Shown: one piece after another, positions 1-7,510 of the stretch
Position numbering within the stretch: position 1 is the stretch's first letter
Layout of the letters: every line of letters begins with the position of its first letter
Assembly: GCA_022615255.1 (NCBI GenBank)
Contig: JAKEHC010000192.1
Span: 1 to 13,870 of the forward strand
Reading direction: 5' to 3'
Source of the DNA: Candidatus Dadabacteria bacterium
GTDB lineage: Bacteria > Desulfobacterota_D > UBA1144 > Nemesobacterales > CSP1-2
Length of the DNA: 13,870 bases
The notes under the pieces: model-generated
What the model saw: only the letters and a program-made list of their open reading frames with translations
What the model was told of the DNA's origin: nothing
Database searches by the model: none
Program-made: the position numbers and the translations under genes

Positions 1-1749
1 AAGAACTTCCGTCAGTTGGGAAGCAAATGCCCTGGTCATCCCGAATATGGGGAGACTCCCGGGGTTGAGACAACAACAGGACCATTAGGACAGGGATTCG
101 CTGATGCAATTGGTTTCGCCATCGCAGAGGCTCATCTCTCTGCTATCTTTAACAAGCCGGGTTATGACATCGTTAACCATTATACATACGGCATATGTAG
201 CGATGGGGACCTGATGGAGGGTATAACATCCGAAGCCGCAAGCCTGGCTGGACATCTAGGCTTAGGGAAGCTGATTTTTCTTTACGACGACAACCAAATT
301 TCCATTGAAGGGAAGACGAAGGATACAGCATTTTCCGAAACGGTAGGAAAGCGCTTTGAAGCCTACAACTGGCATGTGCAAACAGTGTCTAACGGGCATG
401 ATCGCACTGCTATCGAAGAGGCGATAAATAAGGCGCGTGAAGAGAATTGTAGACCCTCCCTCATCATATGTAAGACACACATCGGCTATGGAAGCCCTGA
501 GCAGGATACTGCTAAGGTTCATGGGGAGCCATTCAATGAGGAGAACTATAAAGCCACAAGGAGGCACTTCAATTTCCCTGAAGACAAGCCGTTTTACATC
601 CCGGAGGAGGCGCTAGGACACTTCCGGAAGGCATTGGAGCGCGGAAAGGCATGGGAAGATATGTGGCATACGAAGTTCAATTCTTATGCGAAGGAATACC
701 CAGAGCCTGCGGAGCGATACAAACTCGTTATGAGTGGCGAACTCCCTAAGGACTGGGATGCCGATATCTCAGCTTTTACTCCAGAAAAAGATGGCGCAAT
801 GGCTACCCGCGATTGCTCAGGGAAGGTTATCAATGCGCTGGCAAAGCGTATGAAGGGCTATCTAATCGGTGGCTCAGCAGACCTAGCGCCGTCAACAAAG
901 ACCTATATGACCGGACACGGCGATGTTGAGTTCCATGACTTTGCAGGGGATAACCTTCACTTCGGCGTGAGGGAACACGCGATGGGGGCTGCCACAAACG
1001 GCATGGCGCTCCATGGGGGCGTTATTCCCTACTGTGCTACTTTCCTTCAATTCTTTAACTACATGGCTCAAACCGTAAGATTAGCCGCTATGATGAAGAT
1101 ACGTGTGATATTCATCTATACACACGATAGCATATTTCTAGGCGAGGACGGTCCAACCCACCAGCCGATTGAGCACCTCGCTTGGCTTCGCTCATTGCCA
1201 AATGTCGTGACGATCCGCCCTGCCGATGGAAACGAGACTGCCTGGGCTTGGCGTGAAGCTATTAAGCGGATGGATGGACCGACAGTGCTCTGTTTTTCAC
1301 GGCAGAAACTCCCCACCATTGACCAGAAGAAATACGCCTCTTCAGAGGGTTTGAAAAGGGGCGCCTACGTTGTCTCCGATTGCGATGGCGCGCCAGACAT
1401 CATACTAATCTCAGACGGCGGGGAGCTAACATACGCATTGGGCGCACAAGAGAAGCTGGCTTCGGAGGGGATAAAGACCCGTGTTGTAAGCTTTCCTTGC
1501 TGGGAGCTCTTTGAATTGCAGTCACAGGATTATAAAGACTCTGTATTGCCGCCAAAAGTCACCAAGCGACTAGGCATCGAAGCCGCGGGCCCATTTGGAT
1601 GGGACAGGTACCTTGGCAAAGTTAGCGACAAAAATTTCATAGGCATGTGGGGTTTTGGGGCATCAGCGCCCTACGAAGCGCTTGCAAAGAAATTTGGCTT
1701 TACAGTTGATAACGTAATAGAAAAGGCAAAATCGTTGGTCGGGAGGTAA
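1..1749 (+). CDS. tkt: Transketolase, 5'-truncated by window edge
   Basis: Thiamine-diphosphate enzyme that moves two-carbon ketol units between sugar phosphates (xylulose-5-P, ribose-5-P, erythrose-4-P) in the cytoplasmic non-oxidative pentose phosphate pathway. The frame is open from base 1, so 582 residues are visible. By family comparison roughly the first 80-90 residues lie upstream; the TTG at 16 is internal, not a start. Visible motifs run in family order: CPGHPEYGETPGVETTTGPL near the start; the ThDP/metal motif SDGDLMEG (199-222) followed by YDDNQISIEG; the pyrimidine-domain GVREHAM with the catalytic Glu at 973-975; the substrate-binding THDSIFLGEDGPTHQP (about 1120-1167); and the C-terminal FGFTVDNV. 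The gene ends with TAA, 171 nt before the transaldolase-isomerase fusion, its pathway partner. Identity is very secure; only the N-terminus is unknown. Confidence 0.97.
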   Translation, partial: KNFRQLGSKCPGHPEYGETPGVETTTGPLGQGFADAIGFAIAEAHLSAIFNKPGYDIVNHYTYGICSDGDLMEGITSEAASLAGHLGLGKLIFLYDDNQISIEGKTKDTAFSETVGKRFEAYNWHVQTVSNGHDRTAIEEAINKAREENCRPSLIICKTHIGYGSPEQDTAKVHGEPFNEENYKATRRHFNFPEDKPFYIPEEALGHFRKALERGKAWEDMWHTKFNSYAKEYPEPAERYKLVMSGELPKDWDADISAFTPEKDGAMATRDCSGKVINALAKRMKGYLIGGSADLAPSTKTYMTGHGDVEFHDFAGDNLHFGVREHAMGAATNGMALHGGVIPYCATFLQFFNYMAQTVRLAAMMKIRVIFIYTHDSIFLGEDGPTHQPIEHLAWLRSLPNVVTIRPADGNETAWAWREAIKRMDGPTVLCFSRQKLPTIDQKKYASSEGLKRGAYVVSDCDGAPDIILISDGGELTYALGAQEKLASEGIKTRVVSFPCWELFELQSQDYKDSVLPPKVTKRLGIEAAGPFGWDRYLGKVSDKNFIGMWGFGASAPYEALAKKFGFTVDNVIEKAKSLVGR

Positions 1750-1764
1750 CAATTCAGCCACATT

Positions 1765-1793
1765 TTGATAAAATTGTCACTGATGAATATAAA
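1765..1793 (+). promoter_or_regulatory. Candidate sigma-70-type promoter for the fusion gene
   Basis: TTGATA at 1765-1770 and TATAAA at 1788-1793 are separated by exactly 17 nt, close to the sigma-70 consensus. Predicted transcription would begin near 1800, just before the hairpin at 1802-1862, leaving an untranslated leader of about 120 nt. It sits in the 171-nt gap after transketolase. The call rests on consensus match and position only. Confidence 0.45.
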
Positions 1794-1801
1794 CAGGATA
1801 C

Positions 1802-1862
1802 AAGATGCATGATGCACGATGCGAAGCTCGTCATTGATCATGTATCATGAATCGTGCATCTT
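1802..1862. repeat. Imperfect inverted repeat built from heptamer units
   Basis: The outer stem AAGATGCA (1802-1809) pairs perfectly with TGCATCTT (1855-1862). Pairing continues inward to about 1823/1841 with two mismatches and three G-T wobbles, leaving a loop of about 17 nt. Each arm read outside-in is a run of 7-base units ending in GAT: GCATGAT, GCACGAT on the left; GCACGAT, TCATGAT, ACATGAT on the right arm of the opposite strand. No strong T-tract follows, so it is not a convincing intrinsic terminator. It could be a dispersed intergenic repeat, or a 5' leader stem if the promoter at 1765 is used. Confidence 0.6.
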
Positions 1863-1920
1863 TCATTAGTGTACACGTTTATATTAGTGGCTAAATAATT
1901 ATGCTGAAAAGGTGAATGAC

Positions 1921-4782
1921 ATGACTAACCCTCTACTCGAAATACAAAATTATGGACAGAGCATCTGGTACGACTATATAAGACGTGGGCTAATTATATC
2001 CGGCGAGTTGAAGAGGATGATTGACGAAGACGGCTTACGTGGCGTTACATCGAATCCTTCCATATTCGAGAAGGCGATTGCTGGAAGCACCGACTATAAT
2101 AATACGTTAAAAGCCCTAGAGAAGCAGAAGGACATGGAAGTGAAGGCGCTCTACGAATCATTAGCGAATAATGATATTCAGGACGCCGCTGATGTAATGT
2201 CGCCCGTTTATGAAATGACAAAGAAGCGTGATGGATATGTCAGTTTGGAGGTATCCCCATATCTGGCTAACGACACTAGAGGAACGCTTGATGAAGCCCG
2301 ACGGCTTTGGAAGGTAGTAGGGCGTGATAACGTTATGATCAAAGTTCCAGGAACCCAGGCAGGCATTCCCGCGATTAAGCAGCTCATAAGCGAGGGGATA
2401 AACGTTAACGTTACCCTTTTATTTTCGCAGGAGACCTATGAGCATGTTGCCGAAGCCTATATCTCAGGGTTAGAGGCATTTGTCGCAGGAGGTGGCGACC
2501 CGAGCGGGGTGGCAAGCGTTGCCAGTTTTTTCGTGAGCCGCATTGATACTGCGATTGATAACCTGGCTAATGCAAGGTTGAAAACGGCAAAAAATCCAAG
2601 TGAGCAGGCAATACTTAAGAGTATAACTGGCAAGGTAGCCATAGCCAACGCAAAACTTACATATCAACGATACAAAGATATCTGCCTAAGTGAGCGATGG
2701 CAGTCGTTGGCAGCCAAGGGCGCGCAAACCCAGAGACTCCTCTGGGCCAGCACTAGCACCAAGAACCCCAATTATCGTGACGTGCTTTACGTTGAGGAGC
2801 TCATTGGCAGAGACACAGTAAACACGGTTCCTTCAGCGACATTCGATGCATTTCGTCAGCATGGGCAACCACGCGCAAGCCTTGAAGAGCACCTCGAAGA
2901 GGCTCATGATACTATGGACGTTTTAGGAAAGGTTGGAATCTCGATGAGAGAGGTTACGGACAAACTGCTCGATGACGGTGTCAGACTATTTTCAGACGCC
3001 TTTGATAAACTTTTAAGTGCTATAGAGAAAAAACGTGAAGCGCTTCTAGGCAATAAACTCAACAGGCATTCCTATAAATTGCCCGATAAACTCGATGCCG
3101 CCGTTAAGGCATCGCTTGAAGACTGGCGGGTTAATGGAAAGGTCCGCCGTCTCTGGTCTCGAGACAAAACACTCTGGACCAATGATGACGAAAATCGCTG
3201 GCTAGGATGGTTGGGTATCACAGAAGACCAGTTAGCACACATCGAACACTTAAAAGATATTGCGGAAGAGGTGAAGAAGGAGGGGTTCTCCGACGCCCTC
3301 CTTCTCGGTATGGGCGGGTCGAGTCTTTGCCCCGAGGTTATGAGAATGACATTCGGAAGGATAGGAGTTTTTCCAGAACTGCATGTTTTGGATTCTACAG
3401 ATCCTTCACAAATAAGGACTTTCGAGAATAAAGTAGATCTAGCAAGAACCTTATTCATCGTATCCTCAAAATCGGGTGGCACGCTAGAGCCAAACATCTT
3501 TAAGCAGTACTTCTTCAAGCGCGTGGAAAAGACTATCGGCGCTAAGAAAGCCGGCAGCCGCTTTATCGCAATTACAGACCCGGGCTCCAAGATGCAGCAA
3601 ATCGCCCAGGCAGAAGGCTTTCGCCACATCTTCTTTGGGGTACCGAGTATTGGCGGACGGTATTCAGCGCTATCCAACTTTGGAATGGTTCCATCAGCAA
3701 TAATGGGAGTTGACGTAGAGAGGTTTCTTGATCGCGCTGAGGAGATGGTTCACAGTTGCTCCTCATGCGTACCGCCTGAAGACAACCCTGGTGTGGTCTT
3801 AGGAACCATTATGGGAGTGCTTGCAAATAATGGACGCGACAAGGTAACCATAGTAACCTCTCCCGGTATCTGGGACCTTGGCGCCTGGTTGGAGCAGCTC
3901 CTAGCCGAATCAACCGGCAAACTCGGCAAGGGTCTGATCCCGGTTGACCAGGAAAGGTTGGGACCGCCTGAGGTATATGGGAGCGACCGCCTTTTTGCCT
4001 ATCTCCGCTTGGAAACTGCCCCAGACAGCCCGCAGGATGCTGCTGTAGCCGCTCTTGAAAAGGCTGGACACCCTGTCGTACGAATCTCTTTATACGATAT
4101 TTATGATCTAGGTCAAGAAATGTTCAGATGGGAAATCGGAACGGCAGTAGCAGGTTCTATCATCGGCATAAACGCTTTCAACCAGCCTGATGTTGAAGCG
4201 AGTAAGGTGGCAACGCGAAATTTGACCTCAGAGTATGAGAAGACGGGTTCTCTGCCTCAAGAGAAACCGATCCTTGAAGACAAATTTATTAAGCTTTTCA
4301 CAGACGATAAAAATGCAGGCGTTCTTACCAAATCCGTAGGTAACGATAAGACGATTAGGAGCTATATCAAAGCGCACTTGAACCGAATAAAAGCAGGTGA
4401 CTATTTTTGTATCTCAGCATACATAGAGATGAATGATATACATCAAGAGCAACTTCAGGCAATGAGGCACGCAGTCCGTGATGCCAAGAAGGTAGCGACT
4501 TGTCTAGGATACGGCCCGCGCTTTTTGCACTCAACTGGACAGGCATACAAGGGCGGACCTAATACAGGCGTTTTCCTCCAAATCACATGCGATGATGCGT
4601 CCGATCTTTCAGTGCCCGGACAGAAATATACATTCGGTGTGGTTAAGGCGGCACAGGCGCGGGGTGACTTTCAAGTTTTAGCTGAACGCAATCGCCGGGT
4701 CTTGCGCGTTCATCTACGAAAAGACGTCGAGGCAGGATTGTCAGCGCTTAGAGAAACGATTGAGCAAGCACTGAAACAATAA
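1921..4782 (+). CDS. Bifunctional transaldolase / glucose-6-phosphate isomerase
   Basis: Fusion of two cytoplasmic sugar-phosphate enzymes, 953 residues. Residues 1 to about 365 are a transaldolase (sedoheptulose-7-P + glyceraldehyde-3-P to erythrose-4-P + fructose-6-P). Signs are GVTSNPSIFEKAI near the N-terminus, the Schiff-base lysine K141 in MIKVPGT, and NVTLLFSQETY. From about 370 on is a glucose-6-P/fructose-6-P isomerase of the SIS fold: GMGGSSLCPEV, sugar-phosphate loop SSKSGGTLE (516-521 core), SIGGRYSALSNFG, the base-catalyst Glu E663 in AESTGK and lysine K762 in FNQPDVEASK. About 190 residues follow K762, including HSTGQAYKGG (H870), much longer than the classical isomerase tail. 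An in-frame GTG at 1912 is possible, but AGGTGA at 1909-1914 fits the ATG at 1921 with 6-nt spacing. Such fusions are known in several bacterial groups. Fructose-6-P, a transaldolase product, is the isomerase substrate. Confidence 0.95.
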   Translation: MTNPLLEIQNYGQSIWYDYIRRGLIISGELKRMIDEDGLRGVTSNPSIFEKAIAGSTDYNNTLKALEKQKDMEVKALYESLANNDIQDAADVMSPVYEMTKKRDGYVSLEVSPYLANDTRGTLDEARRLWKVVGRDNVMIKVPGTQAGIPAIKQLISEGINVNVTLLFSQETYEHVAEAYISGLEAFVAGGGDPSGVASVASFFVSRIDTAIDNLANARLKTAKNPSEQAILKSITGKVAIANAKLTYQRYKDICLSERWQSLAAKGAQTQRLLWASTSTKNPNYRDVLYVEELIGRDTVNTVPSATFDAFRQHGQPRASLEEHLEEAHDTMDVLGKVGISMREVTDKLLDDGVRLFSDAFDKLLSAIEKKREALLGNKLNRHSYKLPDKLDAAVKASLEDWRVNGKVRRLWSRDKTLWTNDDENRWLGWLGITEDQLAHIEHLKDIAEEVKKEGFSDALLLGMGGSSLCPEVMRMTFGRIGVFPELHVLDSTDPSQIRTFENKVDLARTLFIVSSKSGGTLEPNIFKQYFFKRVEKTIGAKKAGSRFIAITDPGSKMQQIAQAEGFRHIFFGVPSIGGRYSALSNFGMVPSAIMGVDVERFLDRAEEMVHSCSSCVPPEDNPGVVLGTIMGVLANNGRDKVTIVTSPGIWDLGAWLEQLLAESTGKLGKGLIPVDQERLGPPEVYGSDRLFAYLRLETAPDSPQDAAVAALEKAGHPVVRISLYDIYDLGQEMFRWEIGTAVAGSIIGINAFNQPDVEASKVATRNLTSEYEKTGSLPQEKPILEDKFIKLFTDDKNAGVLTKSVGNDKTIRSYIKAHLNRIKAGDYFCISAYIEMNDIHQEQLQAMRHAVRDAKKVATCLGYGPRFLHSTGQAYKGGPNTGVFLQITCDDASDLSVPGQKYTFGVVKAAQARGDFQVLAERNRRVLRVHLRKDVEAGLSALRETIEQALKQ

Positions 4783-4821
4783 TCTTTATGAAATTATAAA
4801 AGGTTCAAACATCTAGCTAGG

Positions 4822-4840
4822 ATTATTAGAATAATTTTTT
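4822..4840 (+). terminator. Weak terminator-like AT stem with T-tract
   Basis: ATTATTAGAATAAT (4822-4835) forms a short, purely A/T stem of about 5 bp and runs directly into six T residues (4835-4840), 40 nt after the fusion gene's stop. The layout is that of an intrinsic terminator, but the stem has no G-C pairs, so termination would be inefficient. Confidence 0.25.
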
Positions 4841-4865
4841 CTCTTGATTCTAACGTATCTTTAAT

Positions 4866-4900
4866 AATTGTTTTGGCGACGATACCTTCGTCGCACAATT
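4866..4900. promoter_or_regulatory. GC-rich hairpin in the leader of the 6-phosphogluconate dehydrogenase gene
   Basis: GCGACGA (4876-4882) and TCGTCGC (4888-4894) form a perfect 7-bp stem around the loop TACCT. An outer AATTGT/ACAATT pair (4866-4871, 4895-4900) extends it with a one-sided TTTG bulge. It stands out in an otherwise AT-rich 137-nt gap and ends 8 nt before the AGAGGTGAT ribosome-binding site. On the + strand it is followed by A residues, not T, so it is not a normal terminator. It may be an RNA leader element or a protein-binding palindrome; function unknown. Confidence 0.45.
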
Positions 4901-4919
4901 AAAAAAAGAGGTGATAGCA

Positions 4920-5939
4920 ATGCAGATCGGAATGATTGGCTTAGGACGTATGGGCGCAAATATGGTAAAGAGGTTGATGCGAGGTGGGCACAAGTGTGTC
5001 GTATATGATAGAAACTCTGAGACGGTGCAGGCTATCTCTAAAGAGGGGGCGGTTGGCGCATCATCGCTTGATGATTTTGTCTCAAAGCTTACACCGCCGC
5101 GAGTCGCGTGGCTAATGGTGCCAGCCGCCGTGGTTGATAAGACGCTAAACGATCTTGCATCTCTAATGCAGAAGGGTGACATCATCATAGACGGAGGCAA
5201 TTCCTATTATATTGACGATATTAGACGCGCCGATGAACTCAAGCCCAAGGGCATTCATTATGTTGATGTCGGGACAAGCGGGGGCGTCTGGGGGCTTGAA
5301 CGCGGGTACTGCCAGATGATAGGCGGCGAGACAGATGTTGTGAGACATCTCGATCCGATTTTTAAGACACTCTCACCTGGGCGTGGCGACATCTCTCGCA
5401 CACCGGGCAGGGAAAAGGCAGGCGGCACTGCCGAGGAGGGCTACCACCACTGCGGCCCATCAGGCGCTGGACACTTCGTAAAGATGGTGCATAACGGTAT
5501 TGAGTACGGCATTATGGCGGCATACGCAGAAGGTTTGAACATACTGCATAATGCCAATGTTGGCAAGCGCGGCCGCACCGCTGATGCTGAAACAGCGCCA
5601 TTAAGAAATCCGGAGCACTATCAGTATGATTTCAAACTTCCAGACATTGCAGAGGTGTGGCGACGTGGAAGCGTTATCGCCTCATGGCTCCTTGACCTTA
5701 CAGCGATCGCTCTGCTTGAACAACCTGATCTTGCAGGTTTTTCAGGACGCGTGGCGGATTCGGGTGAAGGGCGCTGGACTATAACGGCCGCTATCGAAGA
5801 GGGAACTCCGGCTCCGGTTCTTAGCGCCGCTCTTTATCAACGCTTTAGCTCGCGTGGAGAGGATGAATTTGCAGAGAAGATTCTCTCCGCTATGCGATTT
5901 CAGTTTGGCGGACACATCGAACGACCGACTGGGGGATAG
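4920..5939 (+). CDS. gnd: 6-phosphogluconate dehydrogenase, decarboxylating, short form
   Basis: Converts 6-phosphogluconate to ribulose-5-P and CO2 while reducing NAD(P)+, the last oxidative pentose phosphate step. At 339 residues it is the short form; the classical enzyme is about 470. Motifs are the Rossmann GLGRMGANM (7-15), DGGNSYY, the signature GTSGGVWGLERGYCQMIGG and the catalytic GHFVKMVHNGIEYG with K188, N192 and E195, whose spacing matches K183/N187/E190 of the sheep enzyme. Asp30 at the end of the second beta strand (VVYDRN), where NADP+-dependent enzymes usually carry Asn-Arg, suggests NAD+ preference; this is inference. GTG at 4911 is in frame, but AGAGGTGAT at 4908-4916 is a ribosome-binding site for ATG 4920. 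The gene is followed by zwf after 34 nt, supplying the preceding pathway enzyme, so the two are likely co-transcribed. Confidence 0.95.
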   Translation: MQIGMIGLGRMGANMVKRLMRGGHKCVVYDRNSETVQAISKEGAVGASSLDDFVSKLTPPRVAWLMVPAAVVDKTLNDLASLMQKGDIIIDGGNSYYIDDIRRADELKPKGIHYVDVGTSGGVWGLERGYCQMIGGETDVVRHLDPIFKTLSPGRGDISRTPGREKAGGTAEEGYHHCGPSGAGHFVKMVHNGIEYGIMAAYAEGLNILHNANVGKRGRTADAETAPLRNPEHYQYDFKLPDIAEVWRRGSVIASWLLDLTAIALLEQPDLAGFSGRVADSGEGRWTITAAIEEGTPAPVLSAALYQRFSSRGEDEFAEKILSAMRFQFGGHIERPTGG

Positions 5940-5973
5940 ATATTTAAGAATTTCAGTAGGAATGAACTAGCAA

Positions 5974-7509
5974 ATGGCTGAAATGAAGCTTCTCTCTGAA
6001 GCCGCCCCGAGCGGCATACAAGAACGCCCTCCCGACCCTTGCGTCTTTGTTATCTTCGGAGCATCAGGGGATTTAACAAAGCGTCTTTTAATGCCCGCGA
6101 TTTATAACCTCGCGTGCGACGGCTTTTTACCACACAACTTCGTAATTATTGGAACTGCAAAAACGGAAATGGATCACGAGTCGTTTCGCGAGCAGATGAG
6201 TAAGGATATAAGGCAGTTTACGACGCGCGATTTCAATAGTCAGGTCTGGGACGAGTTCGTAAAAAACCTCTACTACATAACCGGGAGCTTCGATGACCCA
6301 TCCATGTACCAGCAACTCAAGCAGTTGCTAAATGAGGTTGATGCAAAGCATAATACAGAAGGCAATTACCTGTTTTATCTGGCAGTGCCACCAATCGTGT
6401 TCGGCTTAATTTCCAGCCAGCTCGGGATTGCAGGATTGACTAGCGAGGATAAGGGCTGGTCCCGGCTTATTATTGAGAAGCCTTTTGGACACGACCTTGA
6501 AAGCGCAGTCACCCTTAATCGCGGGTTGCAGGAGCATTGGCTAGAGCATCAAATCTGGAGGATTGACCACTACTTGGGCAAAGAGACCGTGCAAAACATA
6601 TTAGCCTTCCGCTTTGCAAATGGCATTTTTGAGCCCCTCTGGAACCGTCATTACGTTGATCACATTCAGCTCACCGTTGCAGAAAAGGTTGGCGTTGAGG
6701 GACGTGGGAATTTCTATGAGCGCTCTGGGGTTCTAAGAGATATGATTCAAAACCATATGTTACAGATGCTTGCCTATGTGGCTATGGACTCGCCGAGTTC
6801 GTTCCACGCCGACGATATACGTAACGGCAAGGTCGCGGTATTAAAAGCAATGCACCCCATGACACCAGAAGAGGTAATCAGAAACGCCGTGCGTGGGCAA
6901 TATAGCGGAGGAACGATGGACGGCAACATTGTCCTTGGCTATAGGGAAGAGCCGGATGTTGCTAAGGACTCCAGAACCGAAACCTTCGCCGCAATAAAGC
7001 TCTACATAGATAATTGGAGATGGGCAGGAGTACCCCTCTATCTTCGCTCAGGTAAGAGACTCCCTATCCGCCGTACAGAAATCGCCATACAGTTCAAACG
7101 CGCCCCAGAAGTGCTCTTTCGTGATACACCGGTCGAGAGGTTAGAAGCCAACCAGCTACTTCTGCACATTCAGCCGGACCAAGGGATTGAGCTTGTTTTT
7201 GAGGCAAAAGTCCCTGGACCGACGATGCAGTTACAGACTGTTAGAATGCATTTTGAGTATCAGGAGGCGTTCCATGCGGCGCGTGGCACAGGATACGAGA
7301 CGTTACTATATGATTGTATGAGCGGAGATCCAACCCTTTTTTCTCGCTCCGATTTGGTCGAAACAGCATGGAGGGTCGCACAGCCCATTCTTGATGTATG
7401 GAGCTCCCTCCCACCACGAGACTTCCCAAATTATCCGGCTGGGACTTGGGGACCGAAGGAGGCATCCGAGCTGATAGAACCAGATGGGAGGGGCTGGAGG
7501 AGGCTCTAG
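5974..7509 (+). CDS. zwf: Glucose-6-phosphate 1-dehydrogenase
   Basis: Oxidises glucose-6-phosphate to 6-phosphogluconolactone, reducing NAD(P)+, the entry step of the oxidative pentose phosphate pathway. At 511 residues it is full length for the family (about 480-515). Visible motifs are the nucleotide-binding GASGDL (29-34), EKPFGHDL (E168, K169) and the substrate signature RIDHYLGKE (196-204) with H199. The catalytic histidine H261 lies in IQNHMLQ; the 62-residue H199-H261 spacing matches H178/H240 of the Leuconostoc enzyme. After the second beta strand it reads GTAKTE where many NADP+ enzymes have Arg, so cofactor preference is open. AGGAA at 5958-5962 gives an 11-nt, rather long, spacing to the ATG. 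The gene lies 34 nt after gnd and 1 nt before glk. No lactonase gene is in between. Confidence 0.97.
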   Translation: MAEMKLLSEAAPSGIQERPPDPCVFVIFGASGDLTKRLLMPAIYNLACDGFLPHNFVIIGTAKTEMDHESFREQMSKDIRQFTTRDFNSQVWDEFVKNLYYITGSFDDPSMYQQLKQLLNEVDAKHNTEGNYLFYLAVPPIVFGLISSQLGIAGLTSEDKGWSRLIIEKPFGHDLESAVTLNRGLQEHWLEHQIWRIDHYLGKETVQNILAFRFANGIFEPLWNRHYVDHIQLTVAEKVGVEGRGNFYERSGVLRDMIQNHMLQMLAYVAMDSPSSFHADDIRNGKVAVLKAMHPMTPEEVIRNAVRGQYSGGTMDGNIVLGYREEPDVAKDSRTETFAAIKLYIDNWRWAGVPLYLRSGKRLPIRRTEIAIQFKRAPEVLFRDTPVERLEANQLLLHIQPDQGIELVFEAKVPGPTMQLQTVRMHFEYQEAFHAARGTGYETLLYDCMSGDPTLFSRSDLVETAWRVAQPILDVWSSLPPRDFPNYPAGTWGPKEASELIEPDGRGWRRL

Positions 7510-7510
7510 T

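Noticed and set aside
1802..1862. Repeated 7-base units read as a CRISPR array
   Set aside because: Units are 7 bases, contiguous and arranged as an inverted repeat; no spacers and no cas genes.
1869..1876. GTGTACAC palindrome in the tkt-tal gap as an operator
   Set aside because: An 8-base palindrome alone is too short to support a regulator site, and no second copy was noticed.
1912..1920. GTG start three codons upstream for the Tal-Pgi fusion
   Set aside because: The GTG is part of the AGGTGA ribosome-binding site that serves ATG 1921; no such site precedes the GTG.
3072..3677. Long - strand open frame of about 200 codons inside the isomerase region
   Set aside because: Lies wholly antisense to a well-recognised coding sequence with intact catalytic motifs; a codon-bias shadow with no start signal.
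4866..4907. Hairpin upstream of gnd as an intrinsic terminator
   Set aside because: It is followed by A residues on the + strand, and on the - strand no coding gene ends there that would need terminating.
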